Source of the DNA: an uncultured Bacteroidales bacterium
GTDB taxonomy: Bacteria; Bacteroidota; Bacteroidia; Bacteroidales; FEN-979
Reading direction: 5' to 3'
NCBI GenBank assembly: GCA_903929315.1
Contig: CAIYUC010000211.1
Span: 1 to 64,000, forward strand
Length of the DNA: 64,000 bases
Part shown: positions 27,201 to 35,969 of the stretch, one piece after another
How positions within the stretch are numbered: position 1 is the stretch's first letter
Layout: each line of letters opens with the position of its first letter
Position numbers and translations under genes: made by a program
The notes under the pieces: model-generated
The model's input: only the letters and a program-made list of their open reading frames with translations
What the model was told of the DNA's origin: nothing
The model's database searches: none

Positions 27201-28476
27201 ATTCGGCGAAGAATTTCTTGCAGATCAGTCCAACCTTAGTTATTGGAAATCCATTCAGAATGTAGATGATGAAACAATATGGAGGATCAAACTTGTACTG
27301 AAAAGACACCTGGCTGAATACCTGCTGGATCGTCTCTTTGATGAAATGACACGACGCAATGAAAATCCTAAATTAATATTTAAGATTAAGGAGTCAATCC
27401 CCCAAAATGCCATGACAATTGGCTTTGCCCGCCGCTTTGCTACTTATAAAAGAGCTTATCTCCTGTTTAGTAACCCGGGGAGACTTTCAAAAATTGTAAA
27501 CAACGTCGATCGGCCTGTGGTGTTTATATTTGCAGGGAAAGCACATCCTATGGATACTGCAGGACAGGATATGATAAAACGGATCTATGAAATGTCCAAA
27601 ACAGATGAATTTCTCGGGAAGATCTTTTTCCTTGAAAACTATGATATGGAACTGGCTAAATATCTAATCCAGGGGGTGGACATTTGGTTGAATACACCCG
27701 AAAGGAAAATGGAAGCATCCGGCACGAGTGGAGAAAAAGCAGTGTTGAATGGAGTTGTGAATTTCAGTGTATTGGATGGCTGGTGGGCAGAGGGGTATAA
27801 GTCCAAAGCAGGCTGGGCATTACCGGAAAAAACGACATATAAGAGCACCCAAATCCAGGATGATCTTGATGCAGAGACTATATACAGTGTTCTTGAAGAA
27901 GAAATAATCCCATTGTTCTATGAAGTCAATTCAAAAAAAATACCCGTTAAATGGATCTCGTACATTAAAAATACTATCTCAGAGATTGCACCTCGTTATA
28001 CCATGAAAAGGCAGTTGGATGACTATATCAGTCTGTTTTATTCGAAACTTTTTTTACGGTCGACTGAAATGGTGGTCCGAAATTATGAAATGGCCCGTCA
28101 TATAGCATCATGGAAAAGAAATGTCCTCCGGGGTTGGGAAAGCGTTGAAGTGGTTTCTATAAATATACCCGACTCAACACAGAAACCGCTTGACCTCGGG
28201 GAAACATTCAATGCAGAAATTGTTCTTGATATGAATGAACTATCAGGGACGGATGTGGGAATAGAGGTTGTATTTGGTATTAAAGAAAATGACGAAATCG
28301 CTGAACCGGTAAAGGTTTATGAAATGAAACTGAAAAACATAGACAAACATCTTGTTACCTTTACCTGTGATATACCCATTGATCAGCCTGGGGTTTATAA
28401 CTATGTGTTCAGGCTTTTCCCTAAAAATTCTTTATTACCCCATCGGCAGGATTTCAATCTTGTGAAATGGATTTAG
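24226..28476 (+). CDS. Fusion protein: GT3-type glycogen synthase (N-terminal) plus GT35 alpha-glucan phosphorylase (C-terminal)
   Basis: 1416 aa from ATG 24226; [23 protein letters not shown]...[18 protein letters not shown] (GT3); then [23 protein letters not shown]...[32 protein letters not shown]...[29 protein letters not shown] (phosphorylase). Confidence 0.92.
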   Translation: [1416 protein letters not shown]

Positions 28477-28569
28477 TTATCTCAAACCAACACTGGACCG
28501 TCAATTCTGGCACCGGGTCTGGTTGTTCTTTAAAAGTTCCTATCTTTGGGGGAATTTAATCATGCACAC

Positions 28570-29316
28570 ATGAAACTTCTGGAAGGAAAAACTACAATTA
28601 TTACCGGAGCTAACAAAGGGATAGGTAAAGGTATTGCACTGAAGTTTGCAGAACATGGCTCGAATGTTGCATTTTCTGATTTAGCTTATAATGAAGATTC
28701 TAAAAGACTGGAAAACGAACTGGAATCTTTTGGTGTCAAAGCCAAAGGTTATGCATCTGATGCGAGCTCATCTAGCGAAAGTGAGAAGCTTATCAATGAT
28801 ATAATCAGTGATTTTGCAGTCATTGATATCCTGGTAAATAATGCAGGTATAACACGTGATATGTTGCTTCTCCGCATGACTGAGAACGATTGGGATATGG
28901 TGATCAATGTGAATCTCAAATCTGTGTTTAATCTTACAAAAGCTATTCAACGATATATGATTAAGCAGCGGTTTGGCGTTATAATAAATATGAGTTCAGT
29001 TGTAGGGATAGAAGGAAATGGCGGACAGTCGAATTATGCAGCATCGAAAGCCGGAATTATCGGGTTTACTAAATCGGTTGCCCAGGAACTCGGATCACGT
29101 AACATTCGTTGTAATGCCATAGCTCCAGGGTTCATCGATACGGAGATGACAGCAAAACTTTCTCAGGAAATCAGGGAAAACTGGACAAACGATGTTCCGT
29201 TAAAAAGACCCGGTACACCAGAGGATGTCGCCAATGTTGCACTTTTTCTTGCTTCTGACTTGTCCTCTTATGTGAACGGACAGGTCATCAGTGTTTGTGG
29301 CGGTTTACACACTTAG
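28570..29316 (+). CDS. fabG: 3-oxoacyl-ACP reductase FabG-type SDR
   Basis: GANKGIGKGIA, NNAGITRD, SSVVGIEGNGGQSNYAASKAG; ATG at 28570 preferred over the upstream alternative start. Confidence 0.88.
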   Translation: MKLLEGKTTIITGANKGIGKGIALKFAEHGSNVAFSDLAYNEDSKRLENELESFGVKAKGYASDASSSSESEKLINDIISDFAVIDILVNNAGITRDMLLLRMTENDWDMVINVNLKSVFNLTKAIQRYMIKQRFGVIINMSSVVGIEGNGGQSNYAASKAGIIGFTKSVAQELGSRNIRCNAIAPGFIDTEMTAKLSQEIRENWTNDVPLKRPGTPEDVANVALFLASDLSSYVNGQVISVCGGLHT

Positions 29317-31406
29317 TAATTACAATCGGTTTGGATCTTATTGTTGAATACCCTTCATGGTTTATCCTTTTCTGCCTTCTCCTCGGAGCAGGAGGTGCAT
29401 TTTTTCTTTATTTCAAAACAAAAAGGAATGACCTGAAACCCTGGATCCTGAAGCTGATGGTCGTTTTGAGGTTCCTCAGCATTACTATCATCTCCTTTTT
29501 GCTTCTCTCTCCGTTGATAAAAAAAATAACCGAAACAACTGAAAAGTCAATTATAATCATTGCACAGGATAATTCACTTTCTGTTACATCAGGAAAAGAT
29601 TCATCTTTTTACCGGAAGGACTATCGTTCAAAACTAATGGGTCTTGCAGATGAGTTGAAAAAAAAACAGGATGTTGCCTTTTTTTCTTTCGGAGAAAAAG
29701 TTTCAAATACACTATTAACAGGCTTTTCTGAAAGACAAACGGATATTTCCGAATTACTCGATGAATTGAACAGCCGGTATTCAAACAGGAACGTAGGAGC
29801 AATAATTCTTGCAAGCGACGGTATCTATAACCAGGGCTCAAATCCTTATTATACTGCACAAAAATTAAAGTGCCCCATATATACCATTGCTTTAGGGGAT
29901 ACGATTTATAATAAGGATATTATCCTTAAAAAAATCATCTATAATCATACTGTATTTATGGGAGATAAATTTCCTGTGGAGATCAATATAGAAGCGGATA
30001 AATGTGCAGGTGAATCAACCGATGTAGTGGTTAAGAAAGGAGACCAGGTCTTATTCACCCGGAAAATTTTATTTCCTTCCGGGAAGTCCGTGCAGAAGGT
30101 AAATATTCTCCTTGAAGCCCGGGAAAAGGGAATGCAGCGGTATACTATAATGGTTACTCCGGTAAATGGAGAAGTAAGCAAAGTCAACAACCAGCAGGAT
30201 ATATTTGTTGAAGTTTCCGAGGTTCGTCAGAAAATCGCTATCCTTTACCAGGCACCGCATCCTGACATTGCTGCGATAAGATCGGCACTGGAAAGTTCGT
30301 TAAAATTTGATGTTGAAGAACATAAATTTGATGATTTCAATCAGCATCCTGATAAATATGACCTGATCATCCTTTATCAGCTACCCTCACAACCAGAAAT
30401 ATCAAACCTGGCTAATTTGATAAAATCACATACTTCACTGCTTTATTGCATCGGGAGCGAAACAGATATGAATGCCTTTAATGATCTGAAAACAGGATTA
30501 GAGATCCATTCTTCAAAAATAACCTTTATTGAATCGTTACCTCAATGGAATGAATCGTTTTCACTTTTTACAATAGACAAGAGCTTGTTGAAGGTGATCA
30601 AAGAGTTCCCTCCTTTATCAACTCCCTTCGGAATTTTCCAGTTTTCTCCTGTTTCTGACATTTTATTTTATCAGAACATCGGGACGGTTCAATCTAAAAT
30701 ACCATTGATCTTGTTTTTTCAGAATTCCGGTCAAAAGATTGGGATTGTAGCCGGGGAGAATTTATGGAAATGGCGGTTATCCGATTATCAGCAAAAGGGT
30801 AATCATGATATATTTAATGAGATGATGAATAAAATCGCACAATATTTATCCGTCAAAGCCGATAAAAGTTTCTTTCGGGTAAAGTGCAATGATAAATTCC
30901 TGGAAAATGAACCTGTTGAATTTGAAGCCGAGGTTTATAACGAAAGCTATGAACTCATCAATCAACCTGATGTTAACCTTATCATCACTGATGAGAACAA
31001 TAAATCTTATCCGTTTGTTTTTGGAAAGACAGATAAAGCCTACTACCTGAACTCGGGCAATTTCCCGGTTGGCACCTATAAATACCAGGCTACGGTGAAG
31101 GTTGGCAATAATCTTTACCAGAAGAGAGAGGAGTTCGTTATAACTCCATTGAACCTTGAAATGATGAATACAACAGCTGATTTTAATCTTCTTTACAGGC
31201 TCGCCCGATCGCATGACGGAGACATGGTATACCCGCGAAACATGGATCATCTTGCCAAAATGATCAATGACCGTGAAGATATGAAATCTGTTTCCTTTAC
31301 CCAGAAACGATATGCTGATCTGGTTGGGAATCTATGGGTATTCCTTTTGATTTTAGTATTGATCTCAGCAGAATGGTTTATCCGTAAACGTAGTGGAATA
31401 ACTTAA
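29295..31406 (+). CDS. Membrane protein with VWA-like domain
   Basis: 703 aa (start uncertain, non-ATG); two N-terminal TM segments, VWA-like IIIIAQDNSLS...VGAIILASDGIYNQGSNP, C-terminal TM. Confidence 0.7.
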   Translation: MWRFTHLVITIGLDLIVEYPSWFILFCLLLGAGGAFFLYFKTKRNDLKPWILKLMVVLRFLSITIISFLLLSPLIKKITETTEKSIIIIAQDNSLSVTSGKDSSFYRKDYRSKLMGLADELKKKQDVAFFSFGEKVSNTLLTGFSERQTDISELLDELNSRYSNRNVGAIILASDGIYNQGSNPYYTAQKLKCPIYTIALGDTIYNKDIILKKIIYNHTVFMGDKFPVEINIEADKCAGESTDVVVKKGDQVLFTRKILFPSGKSVQKVNILLEAREKGMQRYTIMVTPVNGEVSKVNNQQDIFVEVSEVRQKIAILYQAPHPDIAAIRSALESSLKFDVEEHKFDDFNQHPDKYDLIILYQLPSQPEISNLANLIKSHTSLLYCIGSETDMNAFNDLKTGLEIHSSKITFIESLPQWNESFSLFTIDKSLLKVIKEFPPLSTPFGIFQFSPVSDILFYQNIGTVQSKIPLILFFQNSGQKIGIVAGENLWKWRLSDYQQKGNHDIFNEMMNKIAQYLSVKADKSFFRVKCNDKFLENEPVEFEAEVYNESYELINQPDVNLIITDENNKSYPFVFGKTDKAYYLNSGNFPVGTYKYQATVKVGNNLYQKREEFVITPLNLEMMNTTADFNLLYRLARSHDGDMVYPRNMDHLAKMINDREDMKSVSFTQKRYADLVGNLWVFLLILVLISAEWFIRKRSGIT

Positions 31407-31420
31407 TTGAGCAAAACTCA

Positions 31421-32692
31421 ATGTCTTCAACTTTCTTATATATTATTCTTGCCATCCTTGTCTTTGAGTATATTCTTGAAAGGATACTGGCTTATTTGAA
31501 TTCAACATACTGGAGCGACCATCTTCCCAAAGAACTCATCGGTATCTATGACGAAGAAAAGTACAAAAAATCTATGGCCTATGAGAAGCAAAAGCAGAAA
31601 TTCGGGTTGGTGGTCAACACGCTGACTTTCCTTGCTATGTTGGTGGTGCTTACTCTGGGCGGGTTTGGATGGTTGGATCATTTCATCAGGAATTATACGG
31701 AAAATCCGTTCCTGATGGCTCTTTTATTTTTTGGTATGCTGGGGTTGGTCTCATCGATCCTTTCCATACCTTTTGAGCTCTACCATGTATTTGTTCTTGA
31801 AGAGAAATTCGGCTTCAATCGTACGACACCGAAAACCTTCATTCTTGATAAAATCAAAGGATTAGTCATTGGGGCAATCATTGGTGGTGGTTTACTTTTA
31901 TTGATCATCTATATTTATTTATCGACAGGAAATTATTTTTGGATCATAGCATGGGTTGTTATTGCTTGTTTTATGATCTTTATGACAATGTTTTATTCTA
32001 ACCTGATTGTACCTTTATTTAATAAGCAGAAGCCCCTGGAGCCAGGAACACTGCGGGTTGCGATCGAAGCTTTTGCAATAAAGGTTGGATTTAAGCTGAA
32101 AAATATTTATGTTATCGACGGATCCAAACGCTCCAAAAGAGCAAATGCATACTTTACCGGTTTGGGGATGAAAAAAAGGATCGTCCTGTATGATACACTG
32201 ATCACCGATCATACCACCGAGGAATTAGTAGCCGTATTGGCACATGAGATCGGACATTACAAGAAAAAACACACAACCTTATCCATAATTCTTTCACTAT
32301 TGCAGACAGGTTTGATGCTTTTCATCCTGTCACTTTTCATCAGAAGAGAAAGTCCGCTTTCTCAAATGCTTTGTCAATCCCTGAGCGGCTTTGCAGGTAT
32401 AGGAATTAAACAAAGCTTTCATATGGGGATCCTCGCATTTGGACTTTTATATTCTCCACTCTCATTAATCCTGGGAATATTGTTAAACATGCTTTCCAGG
32501 GCCAATGAATACCAAGCCGACCGTTATGCAGGGCTTAAATACAATCCGGAATCATTGCAGAATGCACTGAAAAAGTTATCCGTGAATAATCTCAGCAATC
32601 TCAGGCCTCATCCTGTTTATGTGTTCTTTTATTATTCGCATCCCTCTTTATTACAACGCCTTTCTGCGCTGGAAAAGTTAAAGGAACAGTAA
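31421..32692 (+). CDS. M48 family metalloprotease (CAAX prenyl protease/Ste24-like)
   Basis: 423 aa; HEIGHYKKKH zinc motif, multiple TM, NEYQADRYA. Confidence 0.92.
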   Translation: MSSTFLYIILAILVFEYILERILAYLNSTYWSDHLPKELIGIYDEEKYKKSMAYEKQKQKFGLVVNTLTFLAMLVVLTLGGFGWLDHFIRNYTENPFLMALLFFGMLGLVSSILSIPFELYHVFVLEEKFGFNRTTPKTFILDKIKGLVIGAIIGGGLLLLIIYIYLSTGNYFWIIAWVVIACFMIFMTMFYSNLIVPLFNKQKPLEPGTLRVAIEAFAIKVGFKLKNIYVIDGSKRSKRANAYFTGLGMKKRIVLYDTLITDHTTEELVAVLAHEIGHYKKKHTTLSIILSLLQTGLMLFILSLFIRRESPLSQMLCQSLSGFAGIGIKQSFHMGILAFGLLYSPLSLILGILLNMLSRANEYQADRYAGLKYNPESLQNALKKLSVNNLSNLRPHPVYVFFYYSHPSLLQRLSALEKLKEQ

Positions 32693-32711
32693 TCTCGATT
32701 TATGTGTTAAT

Positions 32712-32738
32712 AAAAAAGCCGGGCATTGCTGCCCGGCT
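32712..32738 (-). terminator. Rho-independent terminator for the minus-strand gene 32764-33198
   Basis: AGCCGGGCA-TTGC-TGCCCGGCT stem with A-run at 32712-32717 (T-run on the minus strand). Confidence 0.8.
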
Positions 32739-32763
32739 GTTCAACCAACCTCATCTATCCATG

Positions 32764-33198
32764 TTAATCTTTTTCTGAAGGTATTGGATAAAGATTAAAT
32801 TGATAGATTTTGCCTTCTACAAATGGACCTGGTTTTGAATCCGGGTAAGGATAGAGCTTAAAGAGTTGCCAACCACCTTCTGATGGTAATACCAGACGAG
32901 CTACCGTGGCGCTGATTATTGAATTTAAGCGTCTGATGTCGGTAAAATAATAGACCCCGGTGCCCAACGAGAACATTTGTGCGGGTGCAACCATACGTCC
33001 GATTTCATCTGTCATTATTACATAAAGCTTCGGTAGAGGCAAACCTAAATTGGAAGCCGGATGAATATTTACCTGATATTGAATACGACCAGGTACCTGT
33101 GATTTGCTTTGGGGGTTATTTGATTTGGAATAAACTGCATTTACCCCAATGATGATCAGTGCAAGACTGAGAACGGTGACGATTATTAGTGTTTTCAT
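32764..33198 (-). CDS. Hypothetical exported protein
   Basis: 144 aa with N-terminal hydrophobic signal. Confidence 0.5.
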   Translation of the reverse strand: MKTLIIVTVLSLALIIIGVNAVYSKSNNPQSKSQVPGRIQYQVNIHPASNLGLPLPKLYVIMTDEIGRMVAPAQMFSLGTGVYYFTDIRRLNSIISATVARLVLPSEGGWQLFKLYPYPDSKPGPFVEGKIYQFNLYPIPSEKD

Positions 33199-33392
33199 GT
33201 TTTTTTGTTTTAAAGGTTAATACTTTTTTTCATGATGTAAAGGTATTATCGCCAAGTGGACGGGATCAAGAGAGAAAACACCTGATATTACTGTGGTTTT
33301 AGACGCTTTTTCAGAATATATATTTACTTTTATAAAGGATATGTATTTGCGTATTTTTTATGCGTAGTTTTGCATAATGGGAGTTGAAATTG

Positions 33393-33414
33393 ACCTGATA
33401 TGTAAATAACAGGT
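33393..33414. promoter_or_regulatory. Imperfect 22-bp palindrome ACCTGATATGTAAATAACAGGT; candidate regulator site
   Basis: 18/22 self-complementary positions; ~18 bp upstream of a TATATTTG -7 element (33432-33439). Confidence 0.4.
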
Positions 33415-33431
33415 TCATTTATAATTTGTAT

Positions 33432-33439
33432 TATATTTG
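33432..33439 (+). promoter_or_regulatory. -7 element TATATTTG upstream of usp genes
   Basis: Matches TAnnTTTG; no clear -33 TTTG, consistent with an activator-dependent promoter. Confidence 0.45.
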
Positions 33440-33480
33440 CTTTGTTCTATTCCTACCGTGCGTGTTTTACTGAAACGAAG

Positions 33481-34287
33481 ATGAAAAAGAAAATAGTCGT
33501 TCCAACCGATTTGACAAAAACGGCAGATCAAGCGATCAGACAGGCTACAGTCATTGCACTGAAAGCTCGGGCAAAGCTGGTACTGTTGCATATTCTGGAT
33601 AATAAATCTCCCTCTGCAATCGAAGTAGAAAAAACGTTGAATCTACAAGTAAACACCATCATGGAACAAACCGGTCTGGAGTGTGAGATCATCCTGAAAG
33701 AAGGGTCGGTTTTTGATGTAATCCCTTATGTAGCCCGTGAAAAAGACTACGATCTGATGGTGATCGGCACTCACGGCATCAAAGGTATCAGGCAGATGCT
33801 GATAGGCGCAGATATTCTTAAACTCGTTGCAAAAGTCTCCATACCGGTTCTGGTCGTTCAGGAAAAAGCTGCCCTGGTTGAAGACTTCAAGAGAGTCATT
33901 CTTCCTGTCAGCAGCCATGAGGCATTCATTCCAGCAATTGAAGCATTGCTATTCTTTGCCGGAATATATAATTTAGAAGTTCATCTTTATTCCATCTATA
34001 AAGCAGGCTTTGAATGGCCAAAACAATTATTATTGAATATTGATGAAACCATTAAACGGTTTGAATCAAAGGGTGTTCAATTCAAAAGAATAAAGGAAGA
34101 TCAGAACAGTTACTCCATGGGGTATGCAAAACAGACATTAAAATATGCGGAATCCGTTGATGCGGATTGTATCTGTGTCATGTCAGTCCCGTCGAAGGAA
34201 TATTACTATTTTGCACAATCCGATAAGGAAACATTATTGCTGAATGAATCTAACATACCTATACTCTGTACAGGGGGTGGGTATTAA
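33481..34287 (+). CDS. Universal stress protein (two Usp-like halves)
   Basis: ATG 33481 gives MKKKIVVPTDLTKTADQAIRQA...LMVIGTHGIKGIRQMLIGADILKLVAKVSIPVLVVQ. Confidence 0.88.
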   Translation: MKKKIVVPTDLTKTADQAIRQATVIALKARAKLVLLHILDNKSPSAIEVEKTLNLQVNTIMEQTGLECEIILKEGSVFDVIPYVAREKDYDLMVIGTHGIKGIRQMLIGADILKLVAKVSIPVLVVQEKAALVEDFKRVILPVSSHEAFIPAIEALLFFAGIYNLEVHLYSIYKAGFEWPKQLLLNIDETIKRFESKGVQFKRIKEDQNSYSMGYAKQTLKYAESVDADCICVMSVPSKEYYYFAQSDKETLLLNESNIPILCTGGGY

Positions 34288-34303
34288 AATAATAATGATT
34301 ACT

Positions 34304-35182
34304 ATGGAAACAAAGCACAAGAAAGAAGTAAAGTATAACAGTATTATACTCATTCCTACTGATTTTTCAGAGAATTGTGAGAATGCGGTCAGTCATGGAG
34401 TTGAGTTGGCCCGATTCCTTCATTACAATGTTTGCATTCTGCATGTCATTGATAAACAAGCCGAAAGTACAATAAAAAAAGATGAGCCCGCGTTGGATGT
34501 CGTCAAACAAAAGCTGCAAAAGAACAAAGAGGAATATGAGAAAAAGTTTAATGTGAATATAGAAACCCTTATCAGATACGGTAATATTCTGAAAGTTATC
34601 GATAAAGTAGCTGTTGAGCTGAAAGCCAATCTGATGCTCCTGGGAACACCTGGGAAACAAGGGCTTCAGCATTTACTTGGAAGCCATGCCCTGAAGGTCG
34701 TTCTTGATTCACCCTGTCCGGTTGTCGTAGTACAAAAACGTTCATTCGACAATGGGTACAAGAACATCGTTTTACCGGTAAGTAATGAACTTGAATCACG
34801 ACAGGCAATCGAATGGGTAATGCTGATGAGCAGACTTTTTAATTCAAGGATACTTCTCTACCAATCGCTGGAATCGGATCCTGCATTGATCAGCCGCCTG
34901 AAAATCATCATCCAGCAGATCAGTAAAGTTTTGAACGATGAAAAGGTTCCACACACCGTTAAAGTTGCCGAGAAACCGAAAGATTTTGCAGCCCAGGTTA
35001 TATCTTATGCTGTCGCGAATAAATCGGATATGATCATGATTATTACCATGTCGGGAGCCGAGGTGCCGGGTTTCATTTTCTCAGTCTGGGATGAACGCAT
35101 GATGTTCAATGAAGCCCAAATACCGGTAATGTGTATCAATCCTATTGAACTGGGAGAATATTATTACGACTGGATGGGATGA
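34304..35182 (+). CDS. Universal stress protein (two Usp-like halves)
   Basis: METKHKKEVKYNSIILIPTDFSENCENAVSHGVELA...LMLLGTPGKQGLQHLLGSHALKVVLDSPCPVVVVQ; start at 34295 or 34304. Confidence 0.85.
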   Translation: METKHKKEVKYNSIILIPTDFSENCENAVSHGVELARFLHYNVCILHVIDKQAESTIKKDEPALDVVKQKLQKNKEEYEKKFNVNIETLIRYGNILKVIDKVAVELKANLMLLGTPGKQGLQHLLGSHALKVVLDSPCPVVVVQKRSFDNGYKNIVLPVSNELESRQAIEWVMLMSRLFNSRILLYQSLESDPALISRLKIIIQQISKVLNDEKVPHTVKVAEKPKDFAAQVISYAVANKSDMIMIITMSGAEVPGFIFSVWDERMMFNEAQIPVMCINPIELGEYYYDWMG

Positions 35183-35226
35183 TACCTAACTAAAAATTGG
35201 TGTTTGCTAAAAATCCCCGATTGATT

Positions 35227-35865
35227 TTATTTCGGCCCTTTGGTTTTGTTACAATCGCAATTGGGTGGACATGGTTCCACAGAAAAAGTATTTTGGGTTG
35301 TTGATTTGATATCGTTACCAATTTGATCAACACCACATACAACAATGCATTCAGTACCATTAGAAGTATTACCGGGAGTCAACCTGAATCCCGACACTGG
35401 CGTTTTAAGGTTAGAAGCAGTTTGTATTTTTTTCATAGCATTATATTGATCCATAGTCAGATAAATTATTACAAAATTCGGTTGACATGTTCCCATATCG
35501 GTGGTTTTGGATGTGTTTGGAATTACGGAACCATTGGTATCAATTCCGTCGATCAAAATGAAATAATTATTCTTCGTCTTAGAACCCACAGTCAACCTGA
35601 ATGCATCCACCGGCGTGGGAAGGTGTTGAGTACTTAGAATTTTTGTCATCGTATCATATTGACTCTTAAATATAGTCATTCTCCAGAAATGACCAGGGGA
35701 GGGAGGAGGCTTGAGCTTCCCATTGAAATAGATTTGTTTCTCTTTGGCTATATTTTTTTTAGGTACTGCCTGGGTATTTTGCCCTTTTAATCCTATCACT
35801 CCAACTCCGACTATTAAGCCAATTACAAGAGCTGTTACGAACAAAATAAAATTATTATTTTTCAT
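35227..35865 (-). CDS. Hypothetical exported protein with internal duplication
   Basis: 212 aa; SQYDTMTKILSTQHLPTPVDAFRLTVGS... and DQYNAMKKIQTASNLKTPVSGFRLTPGN... repeat. Confidence 0.6.
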   Translation of the reverse strand: MKNNNFILFVTALVIGLIVGVGVIGLKGQNTQAVPKKNIAKEKQIYFNGKLKPPPSPGHFWRMTIFKSQYDTMTKILSTQHLPTPVDAFRLTVGSKTKNNYFILIDGIDTNGSVIPNTSKTTDMGTCQPNFVIIYLTMDQYNAMKKIQTASNLKTPVSGFRLTPGNTSNGTECIVVCGVDQIGNDIKSTTQNTFSVEPCPPNCDCNKTKGPK

Positions 35866-35969
35866 AGTGTGTAAATTTTAGTTGTTTCGATAATTTTATA
35901 TATTTTCGCTATAAATATAAAGACTTTTTTGTAAATGACAATTTCTGTGTAAAATTTTATCCTATTCTT

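Noticed and set aside
29295-29328. 22-bp overlap of fabG with the VWA gene start
   Set aside because: The start codon there is a rare non-ATG chosen by the ORF caller; true start is probably slightly downstream, so overlap is not reliable
30846-31250. 134-aa minus-strand ORF
   Set aside because: Antisense to the VWA-like membrane protein; no supporting signal
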